Part shown: positions 11,002 to 22,639 of the stretch, one piece after another
How the letters are laid out: every line of letters starts with the position of its first letter
Position numbering within the stretch: position 1 is the stretch's first letter
Assembly: GCF_947179165.1 (NCBI RefSeq)
Contig: NC_077245.1
Span: forward strand, 52,891,286-52,955,285
Length of the DNA stretch: 64,000 nucleotides
From: Solanum dulcamara
Lineage: Eukaryota; Streptophyta; Magnoliopsida; Solanales; Solanaceae
Direction of reading: 5' to 3'
Translations under genes and position numbers: made by a program
The notes under the pieces: generated by a model
What the model was told of the DNA's origin: nothing
The model's input: only the letters and a program-made list of their open reading frames with translations
Databases searched by the model: none

Positions 11002-11118
11002 TTCTTTTCAACTGGAGTTGGTCCCTTCGGTTTATCTATTTTTTTTTGTTCATACACTTATCGTTGCATTTTGCTAACTTTAGATTTTTGAATAATCTAT
11101 TAATTCCTACATATTTTT

Positions 11119-14073
11119 GTGGCTTTAGATAGTGATGGTAGATTAAGGTCATGTTCTCATTCAGGGACGGGGTCGGGGACGAGGGTAAGGAGGGGTAAGT
11201 GGGTTAAAGGAGCGTCTAGACTGAGAGTTGGTTCTTGGAACATTGGAACGTTAACGGGAAAATCCATAGAGCTAGTTAAAATTCTAAAGAAGAGAAAGAT
11301 TAATATAGCTTGTGTCCAAGAGACCAAATGGGTAGGTTCTAAAGCTAGGGAGGTAGACGGGTATAAGCTTTGGTTTTCAGGTAGATCGAAATATAGGAAT
11401 GGGGTAGGCATTTTAGTAGACAATGATCTAAGAGATCAGGTTGTGGAGGTTAGGAGAGTCAACGATAGGATGATGTCGATTAAGGTGGTCGTTGAAGGGA
11501 GCACATTCAACATTATTAGTGCTTATGCGCCACAAGCGGGCTTAAGAGAGGAGGATAAGAGGCGCTTTTGGGAGGATTTGGACGAGTTAGTGGGAGGTAT
11601 ACCACCTACTGAGAAGCTTTTCGTGGGAGGGGATTTCAATGGGCACATCAGGTCTATTTCAGGAGGGTATGATGATGTGCATGGAGGCTTTGGCTACGGG
11701 GTCAGAAATGTAGGAGGCCTTTCACTTTTGGAATTCGCAAGAGCTTTTGGGTTGGTCATAGCCAATTCGAGTTTCCCAAAAAAGGAAGACCACTTGGTAA
11801 CATTCCATAGTTCGGTGGCTAAGACTCAGATAGACTTTTTACTCCTGAGGAAGGTCGATAGAGGTATGTGCAAAGACTGTAAGGTCATTCCGATAGACAA
11901 CCTTACAACCCGACATAAGCTTTTGGTGATGGATTTAGGGATCAAGATGATGAGGAATAAGAGGGTCGGGGATGATCGACCTAGGATCAGATGGAGGAGT
12001 TTGACCACTGCAAATGCCCTGGAGATGGGAGAGAAGTTGAAGGCCATGGGGGCCTGGGATAGTAATGGAGATGTGACCAGTATGTGGGATAGGACGACTA
12101 GTTGTATTAGGACTGTGGCAAGGGAAGTGTTGGGAGTATCGATTGGTAGTCGTAGTCGGCATCGAGGAGACTGGTGGTGGAATGGAGAAGTGCAAGAAAA
12201 GGTGGAAGCAAAGAAGATGGCGTACGCAAAGTTGATAGAAAGCACAGATGAGGTGGAGAAGTGGATGAATATGGAACTTTATAAGATAGCGAGAAAGGAG
12301 GCGAAGTCGGCGGTTTCGACGGCAAAAACAATAGCTTTTGAACGCCTTTATGCTGAACTAGAAGAGAAAGGTGGGGATAGAAAATTGTTCAGGCTAGCCA
12401 GGGCGCGGGAGAGAAGGGCACGCGATGTGGACCAAGTGAAGTGCATTAAGGACGAGCATGGAAAAGTATTGGTAGACGAGACCCTCATTAAACAGAGATG
12501 GCAGTCCTATTTCCATAAACTCTTGAATGAGGAAAGGGACAGAGACTTTGTGTTGGGAGATTTAGAACATACAGGGAGGCATTGCGATTTTGGGTATTGC
12601 AGGAGTATTAAGGTCGAGGAGGTTAAGAGTGTAGTTCGTAGGATGCGCTGGGGAAGAGCAACCGGACCTGACGAGATTCCTGGGGAATTTTAGAAGAGCA
12701 CGAGCTCTGTAGGTTTGGAGTGGTTGACTAGGTTATTTAATGTCATCTTTAAAACGGCAACAATGCCCGAAGAATGGAGGTCGAGCATAATGATCCCTCT
12801 ATACAAAAACAAAGGGTATATCCAGAGTTGCAACAACTATAGAGGTATTAAACTACTAAGCCATACTATGAAACTATGGGAAAGAGTGGTAGAGATGAGG
12901 GTGAGGAGAGACGTGTCTATTTTAGAGAACCAGTTTGGATTTATGCCGGGACGCTCAACTACAGAAGCCATCCATCTTATGAGGAGACTCGTGGAGCAGC
13001 ATAGGGAGAGGAAGAGGGACTTGCATATGGTATTCATCGACCTAGAAAAGGCTTATGACAAAGTCCCAAGAGAAATACTATGGACATGTTCGGAGGCTAA
13101 AGGTGTACCTATGGCATACATTAGGGTGATCAAGGACATGTACGAGGGAGCCAAAACCAGGGTAAGGACAGTAGGAGGGGACTCAGAGCACTTCCCAGTG
13201 GTGATGGGGTTGCATCAAGGATCAGCTCTTAGTCCTTTTTTATTTGCCTTGGTGATTGATGGATTGACGCGACAAATTCAAGGTGCGGTGCCATGGTGTA
13301 TGCTTTTCGCGGATGACATAGTCCTGATTGATGAGACTCACCGCGGAGTTAACGCTAAGCTAGAGGATTGGAGACATACCTTGGAGTCTAAAGGGTTTAA
13401 GTTGAGTAGGACAAAGACAGAGTACTTAGAGTGCAAGTTCAGTGAGACACCTCAGGAGGTTGGCGTTGAAGTTAGGCTTGGTGCTCAGGCAATCCAAAAG
13501 AGGAGTAGTTGCAAGTATCTTGGGTCTATCATGCAAGGCTGCAGGGAGATTGACGATGATGTCACACATCGTATTGGGGTAGGGTGGGTGAAATGGAGGC
13601 TCGCTTCCGGAGTGCTATGTGACAAGAATGTGCCACCAAAACTTAAGGGCAAGTTCTACAAAGTGGTGGTTAGACCGGCTATGTTGTATGGGGCGGAGTG
13701 TTGGCCAGTTAAGACTTCTCACATTCAAAAGATAAAAGTTGCTGAGATGAGAATGTTGAGATGGATGTGTGGGCACACCAGGAGTGACAGGATTAGAAAT
13801 GAGGCTATTCGGGACAAGGTAGGAGTGGCCTCGGTGGAAGACAAGATGCGGGAAATGCGACTGAGATGGTATGGACATGTGAAGAGGAGAGACACAGATG
13901 CCCCAGTGCGGAGGTGTGAGAGGCTGGCCATGGATGGTTACAGAAGAGGTAGGGGTAGGCCGAAGAAATATTGGGGAGAGGTGATTAGACAGGACATGGC
14001 GCAGTTACAGCTAACGGAGGACATGACCTTAGATAGGAGGGTGTGGAGGATCCACATTAGGGTAGAAGGCTAG
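11119..14073 (+). pseudogene. LINE ORF: endonuclease-reverse transcriptase, one in-frame stop
   Basis: 984 codons in one frame, interrupted by a single TAG at 12691-12693. The endonuclease (residues ~35-285) has [18 protein letters not shown] (catalytic Glu), [16 protein letters not shown] and a terminal [10 protein letters not shown]. The RT starts near residue 490: [14 protein letters not shown] just before the stop, then [27 protein letters not shown] and active site [12 protein letters not shown] near residue 730. The C-terminus ([11 protein letters not shown]...[11 protein letters not shown]...[10 protein letters not shown]) is typical of plant RTE ORFs, often mis-annotated as 'craniofacial development protein 2-like'. 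The open frame begins at GTG 11119 and the first in-frame ATG lies well inside the endonuclease, so the true start is lost or upstream. All catalytic motifs are present, so this copy is very recently inactivated. Confidence 0.93.
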
Positions 14074-14365
14074 TTCATAGTCTCGTTATTCTTCTCTATT
14101 CATAGGCGTAGTAGTGCATTACGATCTCTTGCGCTTTGACTTCTGATTTCTGTTATTTCTGTTCTTATTTATTGCTTTCTATGCTTTGATTACTCAATTT
14201 TTTTTTACCTGTGACGCTTTCATTATTTATTTAATCGTTATTTGTTATTTGTATTTATTTATTTGTATTTATTTGTTATCTATTCGTTATTTGTTTGTTG
14301 TTTTTCTCATAAAGCTTTTAATTTTCTATTCTTATCTAACATTTTTATGCATTTATGCTTTTACT

Positions 14366-14483
14366 GAGCCGAGGGTCTCCAGGAAACAGCCGTTTTACCT
14401 TGGTAGGAGTAAGGTCTGCGTACATTCTACCCTCCCCAGACCCCATGTTGTGGGATTTCACTGGGTTGTTGTTGTTGTTGTTG
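14366..14483 (+). repeat. LINE 3' tail with (TTG)n, shared-tail type
   Basis: From GCCGAGGGTCTCC through AAGGTCTGCGTACATTCTACC, CCCTCCCCAGACCCCATG and GGGATTTCACTGGG to six TTG units. From general knowledge, Solanaceae SINEs of the TS type carry a very similar tail, which their partner LINE machinery recognises. No tRNA-like SINE head lies upstream, so this is the LINE's own tail. Confidence 0.75.
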
Positions 14484-14500
14484 TATTAATTAGATGCTTT
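14484..14500. repeat. Right target-site duplication of the LINE
   Basis: Exact repeat of 10638-10654, followed by ATAATATTTG as at the empty sites of the other units. Confidence 0.95.
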
Positions 14501-14639
14501 ATAATATTTGTATTTAGTAGAGGGGTAAAATGGTAATTCAATTTTATACTTTGGAGCTTCCTACTTTTAATTATATATATATATATATATGATGTGTGAT
14601 CCAAACTACCCAAAGCTTCTCTTTGTTCTAGCATATACA

Positions 14640-15105
14640 ACAAAGCAGTTTACAAATTGCTGCATTGTTCCTTTGTGCAATATCAATTATGCTCATTTGT
14701 CCAGCTAAGTATGGAAAATATATTTTCTCGCAAGCTACCTAGCATGGACTTTCTTTTCATGTCCAGAGACCAGAGGAATCTCTTACAGATTCATTCGATG
14801 AAGTAAAGGATGTTCTTTGGTAGTATGATATAATTGAGCCCAAAAGGTCTAAAAACCAAATAACACACTTTTGATCACTTGTGTTCTTCAGCATATGATT
14901 GGTATTTTGATGTCCAAGGGATGAACACTTTCTCTATGAGAGATTCACATTGGACGATAGACAATCCTTTTGTGCTCAAAGGCACCCCCAAATACCTAAA
15001 CGATAGTGTATCCCAAGAGGTTCAAGATTTGATCTTGAATATTAGTCCTATATAAACTGAGCTCTTGTTTGGATTGGTTGTAAGTCCTGAGACAACAATT
15101 TAAAT
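14640..15105 (+). pseudogene. Exon-like segment of unit A (unrecognised gene)
   Basis: Paralogous to the open segment at 45356-45567. It keeps the acceptor-like context (gtgttcttcag then CATATGATTGG) and most of the reading frame (NTFSM, HWTIDNPFVLKGTPKYL, QEVQDLILNISPI), then hits TAA where unit C has TCA. The upstream block (gctcatttgtccagctaagtatggaaaatat) is also shared. I do not recognise the protein. It is either a dead captured exon or remains of a duplicated gene. Confidence 0.4.
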
Positions 15106-15450
15106 TTTTCATGTACAGTAGCCACCAACTTTATATCCTCGTAGGTCATCAGCTAATCCCAATTGGATTATAAGTCTACTGGAATGAAACTTGAAGCTAT
15201 CATTTTGTTTAGTGATGAGTCATTCTTTATTAGTAGCTTATTCAATTTCGATTCAAAAATGATTAATAAATAATAATATTTTCTATTTTAATTTAAAAAA
15301 ATTATCATCTAAATAAAAATTAGTGATAGATTACTTTGATCTTATACATATGATCTATATTACCTGTTAAGAAAATTACATGTAACTATTCTATTTTAAT
15401 TGATGAAATGAGATTTTAAAAAAAAGATTATTTCCAACTTATTTATTTGT

Positions 15451-15455
15451 TAAAG
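15451..15455. repeat. Left target duplication TAAAG of solo LTR
   Basis: Identical TAAAG at 17619-17623. Unit B has the single, unoccupied TTAAAGTGATTTTT at 23334-23347. Confidence 0.9.
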
Positions 15456-17618
15456 TGTCACGACCCGATCTAGGGCCTAGTCGTAGCACGGTGATCGAAA
15501 CCCTGAAAGGCTCCAACCAAGCCTCTTGTATATATCATAAGCATACATAAGATAAAGTAAAAGCGAAAACATCATAAGAAAGTCTAAACTATGAATAGAA
15601 ATTTAAGAACGTCACAAGACAACATAAACTCAAAACATTCGTCCAACTAGATGCCTCTACTCATGAATATGGGCAGGGGCTAAGGCATGTCCCTAGCTCA
15701 ACCTCAATATGAAACATAGAAAAAGTATTTAAAAATAATAACTAACTTGATAACTAGTCCCCGATAAATGAGGACTCACCACAACACTGCTAGATAGGAA
15801 AGTTTAACTAGGCACATAGATGGGTGTGATCTTCAACCTCAAGCCCTAAATTATGAGACAATATAGGCAAAAAGTATGCATTAGTACGTTGGAATGTACT
15901 AAGTATGAGGGCATGATATGCAACGTAAATCATGGAATGCAATGGTCAAGTAAATCACATGATAAGATGAGGTAAGTAAAGCCATGAGAAAATCATTTTG
16001 ACCAAAGCATTTAAAAAGCATAATTTAAAATCATAGCATACATAAGAGATCATACATATGTGGGATAGGAACCATAATCGACAATAAGACAATGCGAGTT
16101 ATAACATGGAATCCCAATGTTGCCCCTACATCGGAGGAAAGGGAGAGACTACTTGCCAAGGTAAACTCCTATATGCCTAAGTGGATCACTAAGTGGTTAT
16201 ATGAATCGGGTACTCACCCCTAGTTCTTAGACTCGGATACTCACCTCTAAGACTTGATAATACAGGTACTCACCTTTTAGAGATTTGTATATTTGCCTCT
16301 AATCCCTTTGTACCTATGGTGGCACATAGTTCAAGAGATATGAAGTTTCTACTAGGGCTTTTGGTAGGGCACCAACCTCAAGTCCACTCGGTACTAAGTC
16401 AAATCCCACGGAATACATGCATAGCATGAAAATCATAATTTCATATATCATTGGTTTGAAATCGTAGAGTATCTCATTTTCATAACATACTTGTAATCTG
16501 AGAATTCTCCTTTCATCATTACAATCATACTTGCATAATTCATATAGTTAGGCCTTAGGTCACCACATAGGGCCCTAAGTCACCTTACTTCATATCTTGC
16601 ATAAAAATAATCATTCGAAACATACTTATAGTCCATGATCATAATTGAAATACATAATCATAATTCATACTTGGAAATTAATGATAATAGCTTATACTTG
16701 AAATTAGGGTAAGACATGAATGCGTGATCAATTGACTTAAAAAACATGAAATTGACTTGAAAATATGCATGATCATAAACTTTATATCAGCCCATACATA
16801 ATTCATATATATAATATCCCTTGGAAGTATAATTTAAATACTTATAATTTACATCATGAACCCTACAAATCAAAATAGGAGAATTCATAGAAAGACTCTT
16901 CAATTTAATGTAATAACCATCAATTTATATCAAAATAGACGCATGATCATACTTTGAATCATAATTCATGCAATAGGAATAGAGATCATAAAACCCATAA
17001 AATATCATACTTTAATTTGATAGAAAACCTTGAGAAATTGATTGGGCTTCATGGATAAAAGGATCCATGAATCAATACCCACATACCTTAAGTGAGAACA
17101 CCAATCAATTTGGAAGAACTTGAGAGTATTGATGGAGAGCTTGAGTGAATTTACTTGAAGTCTTCAATGGAGCCCTTGAGAGTCTTTTGTAGAGAGAGAA
17201 ATATTTGAGTAGGTGAATTGTAGAAGAATGAATAGAATTAGGGGCTTACGTTAATTTATAGAGAATTAGGTTCTAAAAATGTCTAGGTTCATTATCTAAC
17301 AATTAGGGGAAAATATAAAGTGCCCTTGCTAAAAACTAAATTCGACCGGAAAAACCCTCGCCAGGTCCTCGACGCGGAGGCAAGCAAGTACGCGAAGCGG
17401 ACTTGTCGCACCTTACTGGTTTGCGCAGTTCCTTGAGAAATTTATCTTTCGATCTACGGATCCTAAAAATTCACCGAGACTATTTTCCTGCAGGTTTTGA
17501 CCCCCTGATCGATATTCCGAACTTCGATTTTCCAAAAAAATTAAGGATAATGCATTAATGAGCAGCCTATTCCCAAGGCATTCTTAAGGTACTTATGAGC
17601 ATTTTGAGGGATATTACA
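15456..17618 (-). mobile_element. Solo LTR of a gypsy-type element in unit A
   Basis: 2,163 bp beginning TGTCACGACCC and ending ATATTACA on the plus strand, so TG...CA with a 5-bp TAAAG duplication. By comparison with other LTRs here that start TGTAA-, it lies in minus orientation. No internal domain or second LTR, so it formed by intra-element LTR recombination. A GC-richer patch at 17340-17410 contains CGCGAAGCGGACTTGTCGC-type repeats also seen in the LTR at 57737-57865. No gene. Confidence 0.88.
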
Positions 17619-18068
17619 TAAAGTGATTTTTAAAAGAAAGAAAACAAGAATAGGGTTCTTCAAACTAATATTTTTATTAGGAAACGAATGTTTATAAAAA
17701 ATAAAAAATATAATATAATATAATTATTTATAAAAAGACATTTTGACATATTAAGAAACAATATCGACATTTTGAACCAAACTTTAGTGGCATGAAGCAC
17801 TTTTAGATCAAACTAGATATTTTTATTCAGTTTCTTATAGTTTAAGGACATTTGCATCCTTTTAATCACCCAAAAAAGAAGATTTTCAGAGTTAAAAGGA
17901 ATGGGTTTGACACCAGAGATGCCAATCATGATGTTAGCAAAAAAAATTAAAAAAACCTTCACCGATTTAGCAAAAACAAAAACAATAATAATCTGATCTT
18001 TCAAATTCAAAAATATCCAAAAATCATGCATCTAAACAAAAAAAATTGCACGGAGCAGTCCCTAGTTT

Positions 18069-18269
18069 ATGCCAAGAGAAAATAAAAGGTTGGCATCTAT
18101 TTTATGGCGAAGAAATTCAAAAACACAAAATAAGAATATTGGAGAACTGCCAACATCTTTTAGATTCCAAGGAGCCCTTGTTAAACTAGAGCTTCTTGTG
18201 CATAATGTAGTTCCTTTTCAGTTTAACTTTACCTCACTAGGCATGGGGTATTTAATGGAAAGTCAGTAG
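18069..18269 (+). pseudogene. Conserved ORF-like segment of unit A (unrecognised)
   Basis: 66 codons starting MPRENKRLASILWRRNS and containing ELPTSFRFQGALVKLELLVHNV. The same reading occurs in unit B (23788-24045, 85 codons) and, with a frameshift, in unit C (~47541-47800). The frame ends early in A. I do not recognise a family. Similarity may be at DNA level only. Confidence 0.25.
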
Positions 18270-18881
18270 CTGGTCAACCTAGGTTCAGTTGCAATGAACA
18301 TACCTGGAGAGTTTTCCAAGAATAATGATGTCAAGTTCTATTGCCATTCAAGTGTGCAACGGAATCACTGTATTAGACAAATGATATCATCTTGCATTTA
18401 GTCTTTCCGGCCCTGTCCCACTAATTACGGTACATATCTTATCACATCTACTTGTCAAGAAGTTCCAAGGTGCCATTCAATACTATCTACCATCTGAGTT
18501 GACAAATTGTGCAAGGATGCCCAAGCTCTTCCACAATATTTCTGTGGATGATACTACATGGCACAAAAACAATGACAGAAATTGGTACAAAAGCACTTTT
18601 CAGGGCTATTTTCATAATTAAAAGGGGATGAAAAGGGAGGATCAGTCAATTCATTTAATATTTTTTTACCCAAAATGCCCTCTAAACTAAAATCATCCTG
18701 AACCTCTACAAAAGCCCCAATATCAAACTTCCACTTCTCAAAAATTATTTCTTGGGCAGCATTCTTTCTTTTATTTATGAGAAAAAGTGTCTCTCTTTTG
18801 TTTTCCATTTTTTGTTCTTCCATTGTTCCTTCTTTCAATATTTTCTCCTCTCCCTCTATTTTCTTGTCTAAATCTCATCTC

Positions 18882-19075
18882 ATGGCCAAGTATTTTTATG
18901 TTGTTTTTAAGGGTAAAAAAAAGGTATATACTCTACTTTGCAAGAGTCTGAAAAAATGGTGATCTGCGTTAGTTGAAGCTTGTATCGAAACTAGGGAAGT
19001 TATGATTAAGTTGTTGAGCTTTAAAACATTGGAATCTCGGAATAGATAGAGGAAAATTATCCGAGGAATGTTATG
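18882..19075 (+). pseudogene. RNase H1 N-terminal (viroplasmin-like) exon, broken copy in unit A
   Basis: Starts ATGGCCAAG after CTCATCTC and reads MAKYFYVVFKGKKK, then a one-base deletion relative to unit C in the A-run throws it out of frame. The donor seen in unit C (CAG/GTAATT) is changed here (gaggaatctcc). Dead paralogue of 48344-48541. Confidence 0.65.
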
Positions 19076-19289
19076 AGGAATCTCCATTTTCTACAATAGT
19101 GGATGAAAAGAAATTAGAATCTAACGAGCAAAATGTATCTATATTATCAATATTTTTGGCTGGGATTGTAGTTGAAAAATTATTGAAAGATTAATTTGCA
19201 ATGCGAAGTATTAGTTCAATTTTTTTTGTTAAGTTATGATTTTGTTATGTTTAACTTGTATGTATGTAAAATATTATGCTAACTACCTT

Positions 19290-19665
19290 TATGTTTTCAA
19301 CACATGTCTCATGAGTTACAATAATTGAGTCTTACATTGTAACATTTTACTGCTTTGATGCGACACGTAAACCTTAAGTTTCAACATATTACTCATGAAT
19401 TGCAAAACATGTTTCTTATGCTACAACAAATCAATTCGTTGATGATATAGAATAGTTATGTTTCAATATTTAACTCACGATTTACAACAAATGCACATTA
19501 TGTCTCAACATATGAGATTTGTGTTGCAAAATATAAGATACAACAATATAAGCAGTCATAGCATGTCACCAAAAAGGAACAGTTCACCAAAAAGGAGTTA
19601 TCAACAAATTGTGCTACATCTCTTCAACGGTCGTAAAAATTTGTTATGCTGTTGTTTCTAAGCTT
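19290..19665 (+). repeat. Degenerate ~75-bp repeat block of unit A
   Basis: Three or four loosely repeated segments (tttcaacacatgtctcatgag, tttcaacatattactcatgaa, tttcaatatttaactcacgat, each followed by a/ttgcaacaa-like sequence), translating as variants of FQHxTHELQQM. They lead into a conserved MSPKRNSSPKRSY stretch (open 19458-19661). Paralogous block in unit C at 48770-49203. Possibly a decayed coiled, Gln-rich exon downstream of the RNase H1 N-terminal exon. Confidence 0.4.
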
Positions 19666-19969
19666 TCTATTCAGGCCTCCATTATCACTAACAAAGCCAT
19701 TTTCAGCCTTTATAACTCCTTAATTCCATAAAAGCGAGGTATATATTATGCGAAGTGATTCAGAGACAACCCTAGATGATGGTACTTGCAGTCCATCACT
19801 TAAAAATTCAGCATATGCAGCAACAAAAAGTACACAGTCCCTGTATCGTTTATCATCTATTTAAGAACTTGTAACATCATGTAAATGGATAAAGGGAAAA
19901 AATATAATGCATACAAACTATAACTTGCTTGCTGGACAATGTCATCAATGTATTTGATATCAAAGGGAA

Positions 19970-21185
19970 GAGATTTGTTAGCTAGGCGATGCGCTTACTC
20001 CGATGATAGTTTGACCTTATTTCTTCAATTCTACAGTTTCATAAGTTACGTCGGCAACACTAATTTCATTCCATGATTGGACGTTAATTATGGATTCAGC
20101 CTTGGGAATTATGTTGATTGGCAAAATGTGGATGATGTTCGACGGATGTTAGGATTATGGATCTATTGGTACTCCTTCAGCACCTACATTGGCAATTTTA
20201 TTGGGCATCTAGATTCATGCTCCGACCCTGACCTTATTGATATTTCAAAGAGAATCTGGATTCAAGCTCCGGCCTCGATCACTCAAATAATCATATAGAG
20301 CATCCAGTTGGAAGTCCGACCTCAATTACTTAGTACTTGCAGTTGATTACTTGGATACTTTTGGGGAGCATTCGGTGAGAGGTTCGACCTCCTTTCAGTC
20401 AGATTCTAATGGTGTCGATTGAGGTTTTGATTCGGTACATTCTAGTTTTGAGTCCTCAGATTCAGGTTTCTTTAGTCATAGTTATTCTGTGTTTTCATTG
20501 GGTTTATGGGGGACCGTTCGAGTTTTTATTTAAACTTTCACAAGTGTACCTTCTGGGCTTATGAGGTCCGGTTAGGTGTAGTTTATTTTTTACATTACTT
20601 CAGTTAGTCCTTTAAACATTCGTGTGCATCTTATTATTACGTTATATCTTTCCGCTATTGACCTCTGTTCTTCTATATCCTTTCTTTTCATATTGCCTTT
20701 ACTTTTTAAGCTCAGCCTGCCTATGATGCCTACTGGGTACCTATTATTTTGGTACTCATACTATACTCTATATCTTTTTTATGATGCAGGTTTGAGCACC
20801 AGTGGCTAGCATTAATATCGAGCCTGCAGCTGTTTGATCCGGAGATAGGGTGAGCACATGGATTTTTATACTATTTCAGTGTCCATCTCTATATATTGAC
20901 TAGTTTTTTGCATTTTGAGACAGTCCAGTTTGTGTGGTCCAATTTTGAGACTTGTACTCATTTTTTTAATGGCTCTGTATTCTTTCAGGTTTTGGCAGAG
21001 ATCTTCTTTTGTATCTATATATTTTGGGTTGCTTCTGCTTAACGATTTTGTTCATCTTAGAATTGTGTATTCATGTTTAGTTTCTACCCTCCAATTCATT
21101 ACTTGTTATTATAGGTTACGGGTCGACTTACCTACCGATGGATTATAGTAGGTGTCATCATTACTCGAGAAATCGGATCGTGACA
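19970..21185 (+). repeat. LTR-like segment of unit B
   Basis: Ends GGATCGTGACA at 21185. It keeps the ~75 bp (ttgggaattatg...ttggtactcc) missing from unit A. ORFs at 20077-20298, 20624-20809 and 20915-21148 lie inside and have no recognisable product. Confidence 0.55.
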
Positions 21186-21767
21186 ATAGATAAAATAAAT
21201 ACGATAATATGGTAACAAGTATGAGAAAAAATTTTATATTCTTGTTCATATTACATATTACATAGGATGGGATAAAAGCGCTAACTTTGACCCTTACAAA
21301 TAGTGAAATTAAAATATAATACAAACTTATTTTTTTATTTATTTACTATAGAAAATAAGATAATATACCTTCCTTTTTTTTTGTCTCCAACAAACTTTAC
21401 CCCTCGAAGAGTTTGGGAAGGACAAATGACATCAAATGATTTTGAAGTGGACTCTATTTATAAGTGAAAATTTTATATTACAAATTCATTTAAAAATATA
21501 TAGGAAATTGAAAAGCAACAAACCAAAAAACGTAAAATAAATTAGAGTAATAGACTTTAATGAATTAAAATTTTGCTCTTCATGGATACTTGAGCTTAGA
21601 AGGGAAAAAGACTTGAATTGTGATTAATTGACAAATTCACCATAGGCTTCTGCCATAATTTACGATTTAATATATTATCTTAATTAAATTTAAGAAGACA
21701 TTAAATTTAGTTCTATTTAATTAGTAATAGAAATAATTTGTTTTACTAACTTTTCATTTTCTTAATA

Positions 21768-22354
21768 GGGATAATTATTGGTATTCCCAAAAAAGGAAAG
21801 TATTTATCATTGGATATCCCTTGTTGTTAAGTATCTCGCGCATTATATACTCTTATGATATCAAACAGTTTCGCTGAAGCACTGTCTTATCCTTTTTGAT
21901 ACCATCAGAGTATATTATACTTTGATGGTATAAAAAAGAAACTGGTTGATAAATTGCTTGATACCATCAATGTATGTATATAGTTTGATGGTATCAAAGA
22001 GGAACAAGGGAAGGAGCAATAGCGTAAATACACATTTGATACCATGAGAGTATATATATACTCTGATGGTATTAAGAAGAAAGAGACAATGCTTCAGCAA
22101 AACTGTTTGATATTATTATACTCTGATGGTATCAAGAGGAAACAACTTGGTACCATCAGATTATAATATATCTGATGGTATCAAAGAGGATCCGTGATGA
22201 TGACATCCGCATGACTTCAGCGCAAAATTAAAAGGGAGAAAGTGGGTAAGAGGGTAAATAGTTTAGGCAATGAGTCTATCATGGATAAATAGTTTGGGTT
22301 GGGTCCAATTTGGATAAATAGTTTCACAATAGATTTATTTTATGTAGTTTTCCC
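21768..22354. mobile_element. Foldback MITE, copy in unit B
   Basis: 587 bp between TTCTTAATA at 21759-21767 and 22355-22363. Shorter than in A through loss of part of hairpin 1 and of other hairpin sequence. Confidence 0.68.
21850..22190. repeat. Palindrome array in the MITE, unit B
   Basis: Same TTGATACCATCAGAGTATA-type hairpins as in unit A, with hairpin 1 truncated and hairpin 5 shortened (gatattattatactctgatggtatc). The spacer inversion (cagtttcgctgaagcactg versus cttcagcaaaactg) is kept. Confidence 0.8.
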
Positions 22355-22639
22355 TTCTTAATAATATAATTAAGAGCTACTATTATCAATTCTAAAGTAT
22401 GTCCTGTTATGCTATGAGTTTTTTATTTTCATTATTTCACATTAGTACATTGTATTTAATTTATGTGTTCATAAATTTTTTATGAGTAGTGAAACAGAAT
22501 TTAATATATAATATTTTATGATTAATATTGATTTAACCCCTTTCACTTTTAGTATTTAGTATACTATTACATGATTATTTTTAATGTTTTATTAATTAGA
22601 TGTTTTATAATATTTATATTTAGTATAGGGGTAAAATGG

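Larger units (their letters stand above)
10655..14483 (+). mobile_element. RTE-type LINE retrotransposon inserted in unit A
   Basis: 3,829 bp between perfect 17-bp target duplications. Structure: a 5' region with an 18-bp tandem repeat, one ORF with apurinic-type endonuclease then reverse transcriptase, a ~410-bp 3' UTR, and a (TTG)n tail instead of poly(A). Single-ORF EN-RT elements with TTG tails fit the plant RTE clade. The perfect duplication, near-intact ORF and empty sites in sister units show it arrived after the array formed and is one of the younger insertions here. Confidence 0.95.
8044..19969. repeat. Tandem-array unit A (~6 kb without insertions)
   Basis: First visible copy of the unit. 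Homology to B and D starts at GAG(A/G)CTT...CTAGG(T/C)GATGCG. Counting from the TGACA landmark, A to B is 12,006 bp; removing the LINE with one target duplication (3,846) and the solo LTR with one duplication (2,168) leaves 5,992 bp. A lacks about 75 bp near 8170 that B and D have. Stretches 9180-9753, 10407-10637 and 15110-15450 are AT-rich unit sequence with no ORF that I can support, but they are conserved between units. Confidence 0.85.

Noticed and set aside
10842..11057. Minus ORF with HAGNTI repeats and plus ORF with NSVSGV repeats
   Set aside because: Both arise because an 18-bp tandem repeat is a multiple of three; no domain and no independent support.
11826..12331. Minus-strand ORFs of 74-139 codons under the LINE ORF
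   Set aside because: Antisense shadows of a well-supported EN-RT frame.
14366..14483. Separate SINE insertion
   Set aside because: No tRNA-like promoter boxes upstream and the target duplication brackets the whole LINE, so it is the LINE's own 3' end.
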